NCBI GenBank assembly: GCA_003674045.1
Contig: PENC01000011.1
Span: 1-64,000, forward strand
Reading direction: 5' to 3'
Length of the DNA stretch: 64,000 nucleotides
From: Streptomyces griseocarneus
GTDB lineage: Bacteria; Actinomycetota; Actinomycetes; Streptomycetales; Streptomycetaceae
The translations under genes and the position numbers were made by a program. Positions 39,142 through 47,861 of the stretch are shown here, one piece after another; positions within the stretch are counted from its first letter, which is position 1, and each line of letters begins with the position of its first letter. The notes under the pieces were generated by a model. That model ran no database searches and had not been told where the DNA came from. It saw only the letters and a program-made list of their open reading frames with translations.

Positions 39142-39163
39142 GGTGCCATATTCCCGTGGCACC
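39142..39163. promoter_or_regulatory. inverted repeat upstream of the P-loop ATPase gene
   Basis: GGTGCCA (39142-39148) and TGGCACC (39157-39163) are perfect arms around TATTCCCG. The site is 58 bases before the start codon and could be an operator for the ATPase-binding protein operon. Confidence 0.45.
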
Positions 39164-39220
39164 ATGCTTTGGCAGGCCGACAGGGCACCGCACCGTGCCG
39201 GCTGAGGGGGACTGAGCGAC

Positions 39221-41203
39221 ATGGCGGAACCACCGGCGCGGCCCGTGGGAATCCAGGGCATCGAGGATCTCTTTCAGGAATGCCGCACTCGCGTGCAGGA
39301 CGGCCGTACGGCAGGGGACCGGCGCGGTCTTCCCGTGATCACCCTCGTCGGAACACGCGGCAGCGGCAAGTCCACGACCCTCACCTGGCTCGGCTACCTC
39401 GGCTCCTACCGGCCCCACGCCCTCTACGACTTCGGCTCGCCCGCCCGCCGGAGGCCCCACGAAGTGGCGGCCCGCCTCGCCTACGGGCTCTCCCACCGCT
39501 TTCCCCGGCAGCCCACACTGCGCTTCCCCCGGCTCACCCTCGGGCTGCTCGTCGTGGACCCCGGCCTCTCCCTCGACCCCAACGACGCCCGCAGGGCGGG
39601 GAACCAGCTCCGGCGCGCGCTCCAGGAAGTACGGGAGTACACCGTGGCCGCCGAGGTCGTGGACCTCCTCCAGGACCTCAGCCTCGTCCAGATCCCCGGC
39701 GCCGCCCTGCTCGCCGAGCTGATCCGGCGGCCGCCCGCCATCCCCCTCGGCATCGCCCGGCGCACCGGGCTCTCCTGGTACGCGGGCCCGCACACTCCGC
39801 TGGACGCGCTGGTCGCCCTCAACCGGCTCAGCAAGAGCGAGGCCGACGCCGACCGGGCCACCGTGGACCGGCGGCTGTGCGAGGCGTTCCTCGCCGACCT
39901 GCGCGGCGAGTACGCCCGCCGCAGGCGCGACCGCAACTGCGTCGTCCTGCTCGACAACATCGACGCCGACGGCGGCCGGGAGTTCCTCGACCTGCTCCTG
40001 CAACTGCGCGACGCCGCCACCGCGCCCGATCCGCTGCTCGTCGTCGCCACCGCCTCCGACACGGCCAGGGTGCCGGGACCCTTCGCCCGCGGCCCGGCCG
40101 GGCTCCGCGTCCACCCGCCCGAGCAGACCTCGTACGAGAGCTGGGCACGCGCCGTCCCCGAACCGCCGCCCGACTCCTCCTGGCGCTGGTACTGCGTCCG
40201 CCTCCGCGACCTGACCCGGAGCGAGGTCGCCCAGCTCGGCACCGAGGTCGCCGTGCGGCTGCCCGAGGCACCCCCACTGGTGCACCGGCTCACCGGCGGC
40301 CACCCCTGGAGCGTCTCCCGGCTGCTCGACGCCGCCGCGCCGCTCGCCGAGCGCGACGACCGGGAGGCGGCGCTGCGCGGGATCCTCTCCCGTTCCGTGC
40401 GCGCGTCGCCGGAGCTGCCCCTGGGCCGGGCCGTCCTGCTCGGCCTCCTCCAGGATCTGACAGAGGATCAGCGAGCCGCGCTGGTCACCTGCGCCGCCGC
40501 CCGCACCTTCGACTCCGCCTGTGACGCGGGACTGCTCGACTCCTTCTCCATTCACACCCGCAACACCCTCGCCGGGCTCGTCGGCACCCGGCTGTGGCTC
40601 GTCGACCCCGAGTCCCAGGACGCGGGCGCCCGCGGCGGCCGGGGTTCCGGCTATCTGAAGGACGCGCATCTCGACCCCTTGCCCCGCAGGCCCGAACTTC
40701 ACCCCTGGCTGCGCTTGTTGCTGCTCCAGGAACTGGCCGGCAGACGCGATCTGTGGGACGGAACCCACGCCCGTCTCCAGGACTGGCACCGGCTCCACGG
40801 CCACCCCCTCGACGTGACCTACCACGCGCTGGCCCGCGGCAAGCTCGACGACGCGGTCGAGCACCTCGCCCTCGCCTTCACCGAACGGACCGAGACCGAC
40901 GCCTGGCTGTACGAGCTCTACGCCGTCACCGCCGCGCCCCTGCGCACGCCCGTCGTGACCCAGTGGACGGCTGCCCTCCGCATCGAGGGGCTTGCCGAGG
41001 GCCTCGCCCCCGGCTCCTTCACCACCCGTCGCACGCTGACTGTCCTGGTCACCGCGCTGTGGCTGGCGGCCGACCCCCGCAATCGGTTGCCCAGCGGAAA
41101 CCCCGAACTCAACCTCACCATCGCTTTGATGTTCCAGGATCTGGCCTTGCGCGCCGCCCCCGGCAGGGTCGGCCTGCTGCGCGAGGCCGCGAAGTACCAC
41201 TGA
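39221..41203 (+). CDS. large P-loop (STAND/AAA-type) ATPase of unknown function
   Basis: The 660-residue cytoplasmic protein has an N-terminal nucleotide-binding domain with Walker A VGTRGSGKSTT near residue 46 and Walker B NCVVLLDNID near residue 245, followed by a possible sensor VATASD. The remainder is helical, with LHPWLRLLLLQEL and repeated leucine-rich segments like the winged-helix and scaffold parts of STAND proteins. No effector domain is recognisable. It is followed after 66 bases by a membrane-anchored substrate-binding protein gene, suggesting a sensing pair. Function is unknown. Confidence 0.75.
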   Translation: MAEPPARPVGIQGIEDLFQECRTRVQDGRTAGDRRGLPVITLVGTRGSGKSTTLTWLGYLGSYRPHALYDFGSPARRRPHEVAARLAYGLSHRFPRQPTLRFPRLTLGLLVVDPGLSLDPNDARRAGNQLRRALQEVREYTVAAEVVDLLQDLSLVQIPGAALLAELIRRPPAIPLGIARRTGLSWYAGPHTPLDALVALNRLSKSEADADRATVDRRLCEAFLADLRGEYARRRRDRNCVVLLDNIDADGGREFLDLLLQLRDAATAPDPLLVVATASDTARVPGPFARGPAGLRVHPPEQTSYESWARAVPEPPPDSSWRWYCVRLRDLTRSEVAQLGTEVAVRLPEAPPLVHRLTGGHPWSVSRLLDAAAPLAERDDREAALRGILSRSVRASPELPLGRAVLLGLLQDLTEDQRAALVTCAAARTFDSACDAGLLDSFSIHTRNTLAGLVGTRLWLVDPESQDAGARGGRGSGYLKDAHLDPLPRRPELHPWLRLLLLQELAGRRDLWDGTHARLQDWHRLHGHPLDVTYHALARGKLDDAVEHLALAFTERTETDAWLYELYAVTAAPLRTPVVTQWTAALRIEGLAEGLAPGSFTTRRTLTVLVTALWLAADPRNRLPSGNPELNLTIALMFQDLALRAAPGRVGLLREAAKYH

Positions 41204-41269
41204 GCCCACGGAGCGCGTCCGAACGCGATCGGGCAGGGCCCTGTACCCCTGCCCGGCAAGGGAGATGCC

Positions 41270-42814
41270 ATGATCCAGGGACCCGACGCACTGCCCCCGT
41301 GGTGGAAAGGCTGGCGCGGCATCGGCGTGCTCGCGCTCGTCGTCGCGCTCATCGCCGGAGGCACCCTATGGCTGCTGCGCCCGTCGGACGAGGACCACCG
41401 CTGCGCCCCCGGCACACCGGACCTGCAGTGGGTGGGCTCCGGTGCCGACCGCGAGTGCGTCGGGCTCATGGACGAGACGGCCTATCCCTTCGCCCCGCAG
41501 CTCAAGGACATCACCGAGCGCATCGCCGCGGAGAACCGGCGCGTTCGCGACCAGGAGAAGAAGCAGTCCGCCGGGGACGGGGACACCGCCTCGTACGTCA
41601 AGATCGCCCTGTTGACCCCGCTCACCGAGAGCGGCACCAGCGCCCTGCCCATCGAGGAGATCAGGAGCAGTCTCGAAGGCGCCTTCACCGCGCAGTGCCG
41701 CGCCAATGCCTGCCCCGCCCTCTCCGAGTCCGCCGCCACCGGCCTCCAGGGGCGCACCCCGCAGATCCAGCTGGTGCTCGCGAGCGAGGGCCGCAACCAG
41801 ACGTACTGGCGCGCCACCGTGGACCGGCTCGTCGCGCTGACCGACGGCCTTCACCCGCTCGTCGCCGTCGCCGGAATGGGCGTCGGCGTGCCCGAGACCC
41901 AGAGCGCCGCCGATGAGCTGGGCAAGCACGGGATACCGTCGATCGGCGCCGTGCTGACCGCCACCGACATCGTCTCGGAACACCTCTTCAAGGTCTCGCC
42001 TTCCAACACCGACTACGCGAAGGCCCTGCGCCGACGGCTCGAACGGCTCCCCGCCGAACAGCGCCGCGGCTACCTCGTGTTCGACAGCAGGGACGACAAT
42101 TTCGTACGCACCATGCGGAAGGCGTACGACGACGTGTTCGCCGATTTCATCGACAAGCGGCGCGTATCGTACGTGGGGGCCACCGGTCCCCGTTCGGAGG
42201 GCGTGCCCAGGCTCTTCGCCAACGCGGTCCGCAACATCTGTCTCACCAGGACGCAGCTGGTCTTCTACGCGGGCCGGGGCCGCGACCTGCCCGACTTCGT
42301 CGAGGCGCTGGCCAACCGCGGTCAGTGCGGGCACGACAAGCCGATCACCATCGTGACCGGTTCGACCGGAGCGGTGCAGCAGGCACAGGAGGTGATGAAG
42401 CTGCTCAAGGACAGCGACATCACCATCCAGGAGGCGAGTGCGACCAGTTCCGAGGACTGGATCGGGGGAGTGGGGGCGCCGAAGGACTTCCCGGCCTTCC
42501 ACCAGGGCTTCCACGACCTGAAGTTCTCCGACCAGGAGCTCGCCGACGGCTACGCCATCATGCACCACGACGCCGTGCTGACCGCCGCCTTGGCCACTCG
42601 CATCGTCGTCAACGAGACCAGCGTGAACGACCCCCGCGCGCAGGACGTCTTCCATCAGATCACCAACTTCCACGACGCCAGCACCGTCCCCGCCGCCAGC
42701 GGCACGCTCTCCTTCGACGACGCTTCCCGGGGCTGGCCGCACAACAAGCCGGTGCCGATCATCCAGGTGCCCGCGGGCTCCGGCTCCCCGGAGCCGCCCT
42801 ACTACACGCCGTAG
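41270..42814 (+). CDS. membrane-anchored type I periplasmic-binding-like protein
   Basis: The 514-residue protein has a short cytoplasmic N-terminus, one transmembrane anchor (about residues 18-36, GIGVLALVVALIAGGTLWLL) and an extracellular domain. The latter resembles leucine/branched-chain binding proteins: KIALLTPLTESG, ADELGKHGIPSIGAVLTATDI, LFKVSPSNTDYAKAL, RGYLVFDSRDDNFVRT and QLVFYAGRGRDLPDFVEAL. There is no permease or ABC ATPase nearby, so it is more likely a receptor than a transporter part. The paired upstream P-loop ATPase could relay the signal; that is inference. Confidence 0.75.
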   Translation: MIQGPDALPPWWKGWRGIGVLALVVALIAGGTLWLLRPSDEDHRCAPGTPDLQWVGSGADRECVGLMDETAYPFAPQLKDITERIAAENRRVRDQEKKQSAGDGDTASYVKIALLTPLTESGTSALPIEEIRSSLEGAFTAQCRANACPALSESAATGLQGRTPQIQLVLASEGRNQTYWRATVDRLVALTDGLHPLVAVAGMGVGVPETQSAADELGKHGIPSIGAVLTATDIVSEHLFKVSPSNTDYAKALRRRLERLPAEQRRGYLVFDSRDDNFVRTMRKAYDDVFADFIDKRRVSYVGATGPRSEGVPRLFANAVRNICLTRTQLVFYAGRGRDLPDFVEALANRGQCGHDKPITIVTGSTGAVQQAQEVMKLLKDSDITIQEASATSSEDWIGGVGAPKDFPAFHQGFHDLKFSDQELADGYAIMHHDAVLTAALATRIVVNETSVNDPRAQDVFHQITNFHDASTVPAASGTLSFDDASRGWPHNKPVPIIQVPAGSGSPEPPYYTP

Positions 42815-42858
42815 GAACGGAAGCCGCGGCCGGGCCGTGGCGGGGAAGGGCAGCGCCA

Positions 42859-44589
42859 GTGGCCGACCAGCACCGAGGATCCCCGGCGTCGGCGCCGGAG
42901 CCGGGCAGACGCCGCGTGCTCACCATGGCCGCCGCCGTGACGGCGGCCATGCGCTGGACCCCCGCGTTCCGCGTCGAGGCACGCGCCGACGGAACGGAGG
43001 CCCCGCCCTTCTTCCCGCCGCACATCCGCCTCGCCCGGCAGGCCTTCCGCAACTGGTCCGGTGAAGTCGCCCTGGAAGCGGTCTGGACCGCGTTCCCCGC
43101 GTCCCCCGAGGACGTCGTCGTGCTGGCCGACTGGGCACGCGCGCAGGGATGGCGGCTGCGTGCCAAGGGCGTCGGCCACACCTGGTCGCCGCTGCTCGCC
43201 CGCCGCGGCGAGGCCACCGGCCGGTTCGTCCTGGTCGACACCACGGAGCACCTCACCGGCATCGCCCTGCGCCACGGCGGCACCCCGGCCGTCACCGCGC
43301 AGGCGGGCACCACGCTGGACGTCGTGCACGCCGCGCTCGAAGCCGCGGGCTACGGGGTGACCTGCGCCCCCGCCATCGGCGACCTGACCGTCGGCGGCGC
43401 GCTCGCCGTCGGCGGCCACGGCACCGGCCTGCTTTCGGCCCCCGGAGCGGGGCCCGCCCTCCCGGCCACCCTCAGCGACCTGGTGGAGTCGCTCGTCGCC
43501 GTGGTCTGGGACCCCGTGGCCGGACGCCACACGCTGCGCACCTTCCACCGTTCCGAGCCCGGCACCGCCGCGTTCCTGCTGCACCTCGGCAGGGCCTTCG
43601 TCACCGAGGCGACCCTGCGGGTGCCCGCGAACGTACGGCTGCGCTGCATCAGTTCCTTCGACGTCCCCGCGCAGGAGCTCTTCGGCCCGCCGGGCAGCTC
43701 CGCCCGTACCGCCGATCAGTACCTCGCGCGTACCGGCCGTGTCGAGGTGCTGTGGCTGCCGTACACCGACCGGCCCTGGCTCAAGCTGTGGAGCGAGGAG
43801 CCGCACCGCCCGCCGTCCTCCCGCGCGCTCGACGCCCCCTACCCGTACGTGTTCTACGACCGCCTGCCCGAACCGCTGTCGAGGCTCGCCCGCGAGATCA
43901 CCCGGGGTGCCGCCGCCGTGACCCCGCTCTTCACCACCGGCCTCGAACAGGGCATCCGGCTCGGCCTGACCGCGACGGCCACCCGGGACCTGTGGGGCTG
44001 GTCCAGGAACACGGTGCTCTACGTACGGCCCACCACCCTGCGCTACGTCTTCGCCGGCTGGGCCGTGCTCTGCGCCCGGGCCGACGTACAGCGGGTGCTG
44101 CACCGTTTCTGGTCCCGCCTCCGGCAGGGGCTCGACGAACACCGGGCGCGGGGCGAGTACCCGCTCAACGGCCCCGTGGAAGTACGGATCACCGGCACCG
44201 ACACGGCCGCGCCCGACGGCCCGCTGCTCTCCCCGGCCCGGCCCCGCCCCGACCGCCCCGACTGGGACACCGTCGTCTGGCTCAACACCACGACATTCCC
44301 CGGCACACCGGGGGAGAGCGTCTTCCACCGCGACCTGGAGCAGTGGATGGTCACCCACTTCACCGGCTGGGCGGCGATCCGGCCCGAGTGGGCCAAGGGC
44401 TGGGCCTTCGGGCCGGGCGGCGCCTGGACCGATGCCCCGCTGCTCGACAGGGGCTGGCCCGGCGCCTTCCGCGAGGGCCAGCCCGCGGGCACGCGCTGGG
44501 ACGACGCCGTCGCCGTCCTCGAACAGCACGACCCCGCGGGCGTCTTCCGCGGCCCCTTCCTGGAACAGCTCTTCCGTAGCCCGGGGTGA
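42859..44589 (+). CDS. VAO-type FAD oxidase, cholesterol oxidase (type II)-like, Tat-exported
   Basis: The 576-residue flavoprotein has a likely twin-arginine signal (PGRRRVLTMAAAVTAA) and a PCMH-type FAD domain: EDVVVLADWARAQGWRLRAKGVGHTWSP, where the His is a candidate covalent flavin site, and GDLTVGGALAVGGHGTG. The long C-terminal substrate domain fits the class II cholesterol oxidases, which are about 570-610 residues. It would oxidise a sterol or other hydrophobic alcohol outside the cell. GTG at 42859 follows GGGGAAGGG. Sugar-lactone oxidases are the alternative. Confidence 0.75.
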   Translation: MADQHRGSPASAPEPGRRRVLTMAAAVTAAMRWTPAFRVEARADGTEAPPFFPPHIRLARQAFRNWSGEVALEAVWTAFPASPEDVVVLADWARAQGWRLRAKGVGHTWSPLLARRGEATGRFVLVDTTEHLTGIALRHGGTPAVTAQAGTTLDVVHAALEAAGYGVTCAPAIGDLTVGGALAVGGHGTGLLSAPGAGPALPATLSDLVESLVAVVWDPVAGRHTLRTFHRSEPGTAAFLLHLGRAFVTEATLRVPANVRLRCISSFDVPAQELFGPPGSSARTADQYLARTGRVEVLWLPYTDRPWLKLWSEEPHRPPSSRALDAPYPYVFYDRLPEPLSRLAREITRGAAAVTPLFTTGLEQGIRLGLTATATRDLWGWSRNTVLYVRPTTLRYVFAGWAVLCARADVQRVLHRFWSRLRQGLDEHRARGEYPLNGPVEVRITGTDTAAPDGPLLSPARPRPDRPDWDTVVWLNTTTFPGTPGESVFHRDLEQWMVTHFTGWAAIRPEWAKGWAFGPGGAWTDAPLLDRGWPGAFREGQPAGTRWDDAVAVLEQHDPAGVFRGPFLEQLFRSPG

Positions 44590-44646
44590 GCGGCCCGCTT
44601 GTTCCGGAAAAGAGCAGGGGCGGGGAACATCTCCCGAAAGATCGGG

Positions 44647-44652
44647 TAGTAT
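44647..44652 (+). promoter_or_regulatory. -10 element of the tRNA-Lys gene
   Basis: TAGTAT lies eight bases before the mature tRNA 5' end. The matching -35 element is not clear. Confidence 0.35.
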
Positions 44653-44659
44653 TCCTTTC

Positions 44660-44733
44660 GCGCCGCTAGCTCAGTTGGCTAGAGCGGCTGACTCTTAATC
44701 AGCAGGTCCGGGGTTCGAGTCCCTGGTGGCGCA
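44660..44733 (+). tRNA. tRNA-Lys (anticodon CUU)
   Basis: The 74-base sequence folds as a cloverleaf. The acceptor stem is GCGCCGC against GTGGCGC with one G-U pair, the D-arm is GCTC-AGTTGGCTA-GAGC, the anticodon stem GCTGA/TCAGC encloses loop CTCTTAA with anticodon CTT at 44694-44696, and the T-arm contains GGGTTCGAGTCCC. The discriminator base is A and CCA is not fully encoded. AAG is the dominant lysine codon in this genome type. Confidence 0.96.
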
Positions 44734-44739
44734 CCGATC

Positions 44740-44773
44740 GAAGGCCCTCACCCCGGTGAGGGCCTTCGTGTTT
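44740..44773 (+). terminator. rho-independent-like terminator of the tRNA gene
   Basis: A 13-base stem, GAAGGCCCTCACC with GGTGAGGGCCTTC, has a two-base loop and is followed by a short T-containing tail (GTGTTT). It ends just before the stop of the convergent phosphoesterase gene and may serve both. Confidence 0.8.
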
Positions 44774-44787
44774 GCCGCGCCGGCCGC

Positions 44788-46536
44788 TCAGCCGCGCGGC
44801 TTCGTCAGCAGCAGCTCGGTGTTGTGGTCGCCCGGACCGCCGAGCTTCTTGCCCGGAGTGGCGTACGGGTCGTTGTACGACAGCTCGCGGTAGAGCGCCG
44901 CGAGCCCCGCCTCGGACGTGTCACCGAAGTCGGTCGCGTACGGGGCCGACGACTCCACCAGGGTGGTGAACAGGGACAGCGTGCCGTCGCCGTTGTCCGC
45001 GATCTCGATGATCCGCGCGTGCTGCGGGAAGTCGATGTGCGACGCGGTGTTGATCTCCCAGAAGGCACGCTCGGGCACCGTGTGCCCATGGGCGTGGATC
45101 TGGTTCTCGTGCGTGTGGCCGTTGACCCACGCGACGACGTTCGGGAACCGCTGGAGCAGCGCGACGAGGGCGTTGCCGTCGTGACGCTTCTCGAACGGGT
45201 GGTGCGGGTCCGGCAGCAGATTGCCCATGCTCGCGCTGGTGTGGTGGCTGAAGACGACCACCAGCTCGCCCGAGGAGGAGCCCTTGACGACGTGTCCGTC
45301 GGCGTCGTACCAGTGGGTGCTCCGCGATTTCAGCTCCGACTCCAGCCAGGAGAGCTGGGCCGTTCCCAGGGAACCGTCCGCGAAACCGGCCGGGTTGGTG
45401 GTGTCCAGGCTGATGCCCAGCACGCCGTCCGCGATCGGGAAGGTGTAGTAGAGCTTGCCGCTCCTGGCCGCCGACGCGGTGAAGCCGTGCCCGACCGGGC
45501 CCGGGCCGGTGTACTTCGGGTCCAGGTGCGCCGCCGCGAACTCCTTGGGCGAGAACGGGGCGCGCCGCCCGTCCGGGGTGATGCGACGCACCGGACCGCC
45601 GTTCTTCAGCAGGTGCGCGAGCCGCTGCATCGCCTGCGCGGGGTCCGTGCGCAGCGCCTCGGCCAGCTTGGCGGCCTCGGCCTTGTCCACGCCCTCCAGC
45701 TTGCGGTCGCCGGTGTAGAGGGAGCGGACCAGGCCCAGGTCGGGCAGCGTTCCCTCGATGCTGTCGTCGTGGTTGCCGATCGTCGAGTACCACGGGGTGC
45801 GCAGCCCCGGTGCGGTGAAGGGTGCGCCCGCCGCGGAGAGGAAGCGCGGGATCTCGGGGAAACCCCGGGACTTGTAGGCGTCCCGGACGGAGGACTCGGG
45901 GTGCCAGAAGTCCGTGTTGCCGGAGTTCTGTACGCCTTCGTAGCGCGTCGGGTCACCGCTGTTCGGCGTGATCCGGCCACCGCTCATCACCGAGAGGTAC
46001 CAGTCGAGTTCGATCAGCTCGTGGTTGTCGGTGTTGTCGCCCGTCGCCATGACCAGGGAGAACGGACGCCCGGTCCAGGGCCCGCCGGCCAGCGCGTTCA
46101 CTCGCTCCACGAGCGCCGACGCGCCCCGTACGGTCAGGACTTCCTGGGGGCGGTGCGCGCTGTCGTTGAACGGGGCGAGGAACTCGAACCGTACCGGCGA
46201 CTCGGTGTCGGCCAGGTGCAGATCCGTGAACTGCACGAACGAGGCCAGCGCCGTACGACGGCCGTCACGTGCCGCACCCGCCGGAGCGAGATCGGTCCGC
46301 ACGACGAGGGGCCAGCCCGGCCCGGAGCGCAGACGCTTGTACGGGCCGCCGCCCGTCGGCGTGGCCACCTGCTCCAGCGTGGTGCCGTCGACGCGGACGG
46401 CCCGCGCGGCCGACGCGGCCACGGCGCGGTCGAGCGCGGCGGCGGACGCGAAACGGGGATCGGCCAGGGCGAGCCCGATCCCCGCCGCGGCGGCCGAGGC
46501 GCCGCTGATGAACTGCCGTCTGCTGTATGCGGGCAT
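44788..46536 (-). CDS. Tat-exported metallophosphoesterase (calcineurin-like)
   Basis: The 582-residue protein opens with a twin-arginine signal (MPAYSRRQFISGASAAAAGIG) and has the five phosphoesterase metal motifs in order: FTDLHLAD, ATGDNTDN, TIGNHDDS, VVFSHHTS and NGHTHENQ. It should hydrolyse a phosphomonoester or diester in the cell envelope; related actinomycete proteins are annotated as TIGR03767-type phosphoesterases. Length is typical. It is monocistronic and runs toward the tRNA gene. Confidence 0.9.
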   Translation of the reverse strand: MPAYSRRQFISGASAAAAGIGLALADPRFASAAALDRAVAASAARAVRVDGTTLEQVATPTGGGPYKRLRSGPGWPLVVRTDLAPAGAARDGRRTALASFVQFTDLHLADTESPVRFEFLAPFNDSAHRPQEVLTVRGASALVERVNALAGGPWTGRPFSLVMATGDNTDNHELIELDWYLSVMSGGRITPNSGDPTRYEGVQNSGNTDFWHPESSVRDAYKSRGFPEIPRFLSAAGAPFTAPGLRTPWYSTIGNHDDSIEGTLPDLGLVRSLYTGDRKLEGVDKAEAAKLAEALRTDPAQAMQRLAHLLKNGGPVRRITPDGRRAPFSPKEFAAAHLDPKYTGPGPVGHGFTASAARSGKLYYTFPIADGVLGISLDTTNPAGFADGSLGTAQLSWLESELKSRSTHWYDADGHVVKGSSSGELVVVFSHHTSASMGNLLPDPHHPFEKRHDGNALVALLQRFPNVVAWVNGHTHENQIHAHGHTVPERAFWEINTASHIDFPQHARIIEIADNGDGTLSLFTTLVESSAPYATDFGDTSEAGLAALYRELSYNDPYATPGKKLGGPGDHNTELLLTKPRG

Positions 46537-46925
46537 GCCGCGTGCTCCTGACTCGCTCGAACCGGCCAGCTACTTACCGGCTGGTAATCGTCGCCCGTCA
46601 GGATTCAGTCAGGGAGAGTCCATACCGTGAACGAACCGCGAAGGAACGGTGTTCACCACCCGTCCACTGGGCTCCCGCCGTTGCCGCCTGCGGCGGGAGC
46701 GGCCTGCGGCCGCGTCTTCAAACGCCGGACAGGCTGGGTGGGTGCAGGTGGACGGAACGTATTTCTGGGGGCTTCGCCCCCAGGCCCCCACCGGGGCTGC
46801 ACCCCGGACCCGCCCGGGGCCGAAGGCCCCGAAAGGGGCGCGGGGAACTGCGCGCCTAGCCACAACGGACCCGCAGTCGCGCATGGAGCGCAAGAGGCAC
46901 CCCGGTAGGCGCCTCGGCCGGAAAA
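46537..46925. other. 389-base intergenic region rich in hairpins and repeats
   Basis: No gene is visible. The stretch has GGGGGC-TTC-GCCCCC at 46767-46781, repeat copy 5 at 46827-46920, and a second repeat (CTTCAAACGCCGGACAGGCTGG at 46716-46737) matching the inverse of sequence near 58450. Promoter elements for the phosphoesterase gene must lie at its left end. Confidence 0.6.
46827..46920 (+). repeat. dispersed intergenic repeat, copy 5 (type 1, long)
   Basis: The copy begins CCCC-GAAA-GGGG with GCGCGGGGAACTGCGCG, then TAGCCACAACGGACCCGCAG, and ends in AGAGGCACCCC and AGGCGCC. It stops just before the convergent marR gene. Confidence 0.7.
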
Positions 46926-47402
46926 TCAAGCGCGGCGCCGTGACGGCGAAGCGACCGTATCGACACCCTCCCCCCGCGCCACCTTCGTCAGCGCCTCCGC
47001 CACGACCTCGGTCTCCTCCTCCGTCAGGTACGCCGAGAAGTGCCGCCGGATGCCCCGCATATAGGCCGGTGCCGTCGCCCGCAGAGCCTCCCTGCCGTCC
47101 TCCGTGATGACGGCCCAGACCACGCGCTTGTCCGCCGCGTCGGCCTCCTTGCGGACCAGGCCCACGCGGAGCATCTCGTCGACCAGGCGGCTGACCCGGG
47201 TCCGGCTCAGGACCACGCGCTCGGCGACCTCCTGCATCCGCAGTCCGTGCTCGCCCGCGGCCTTGAGTTCCAGGAGCACGTCGTACCACGTCAAGGGGAC
47301 GCGGCCCTCGCGCTGCACGTCGCTCTCGATCGCGCGGACGGCTGTGTTGTGGGCGAGCAGCAGTGCTCGCCATGCCTCGATTCCCACATCCCCTTTGCTC
47401 AC
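46926..47402 (-). CDS. MarR-family transcriptional regulator
   Basis: The 158-residue protein has the MarR winged helix: PLTWYDVLLELKAAGEHGLRMQEVAERVVLSRTRVSRLVDEMLRVGLVRKEADAADKRVVWAVITEDGREAL. It is divergent from the rhodanese-YceI genes and separated by 95 bases that contain two palindromic sites, so it most likely represses itself and them. GTG at 47402 is placed exactly seven bases after a TATACT element, implying a leaderless transcript. A ligand or redox signal cannot be read from the sequence; there is no conserved-looking Cys pair. Confidence 0.88.
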   Translation of the reverse strand: MSKGDVGIEAWRALLLAHNTAVRAIESDVQREGRVPLTWYDVLLELKAAGEHGLRMQEVAERVVLSRTRVSRLVDEMLRVGLVRKEADAADKRVVWAVITEDGREALRATAPAYMRGIRRHFSAYLTEEETEVVAEALTKVARGEGVDTVASPSRRRA

Positions 47403-47408
47403 GGGCAA

Positions 47409-47414
47409 AGTATA
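47409..47414 (-). promoter_or_regulatory. -10 element of the leaderless marR transcript
   Basis: On the minus strand TATACT is followed by six bases and then the GTG start codon, so the predicted transcription start is the start codon itself. Confidence 0.5.
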
Positions 47415-47425
47415 TCGACGCTTGT

Positions 47426-47465
47426 GTGCGTCCGCACGCACTTGATACTGTGTGTGCGGACGCAC
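47426..47465. promoter_or_regulatory. paired MarR operators
   Basis: Two palindromes of form GTGCG-NN-CGCAC lie at 47426-47437 and 47454-47465. They are mirror copies (central TC and GA) with starts 28 bases apart, and TTGATACTG lies between them. The arrangement fits two MarR dimers covering both divergent promoters. Confidence 0.7.
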
Positions 47466-47497
47466 GGAAAACTTCGACCCCGGAAGGGATGGCGACC

Positions 47498-47839
47498 ATG
47501 GTCCGCAGCATCGGACGTGACGACGTCAAGAAGAAGATCGACAGTGGTTCGGTAACGGTCGTCGAGGCCCTGCCCGCCTCGTACTACGAGGAGGCGCACC
47601 TGCCCGGCGCCCTCAACCTCCCGCACGACGCGGTGGACGCGCTCGCCCCGGGCCTGCTGCCCGACAAGCAGGCGGAGATCATCGTCTACTGCTCCAACGG
47701 CCCCTGCCCGAACTCGGGCATCGCCTCCCAGCGGCTGACCGAGCTCGGCTACGCGAACGTGTACGAGTACGGCGAGGGCAAGCAGGACTGGATCGACGCC
47801 GGTCTGCCGACCGAGTCCGGTTCCTCCCGCGCCTCCTGA
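47498..47839 (+). CDS. rhodanese-like domain protein
   Basis: The 113-residue single rhodanese domain has VEALPASYYEEAHLPGALNLPHD and the active-site loop IVYCSNGPCPNSGIASQRL, where the first Cys is the likely sulphur carrier. It would transfer sulphane sulphur or handle reactive sulphur species. ATG at 47498 is preferred to 47489 because GGAAGGG is nine bases before it. It is followed by the YceI gene after 22 bases, and both appear to be under the divergent MarR regulator. Confidence 0.85.
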   Translation: MVRSIGRDDVKKKIDSGSVTVVEALPASYYEEAHLPGALNLPHDAVDALAPGLLPDKQAEIIVYCSNGPCPNSGIASQRLTELGYANVYEYGEGKQDWIDAGLPTESGSSRAS

Positions 47840-47861
47840 CGACCCGGAAGGGGTTATCCCT

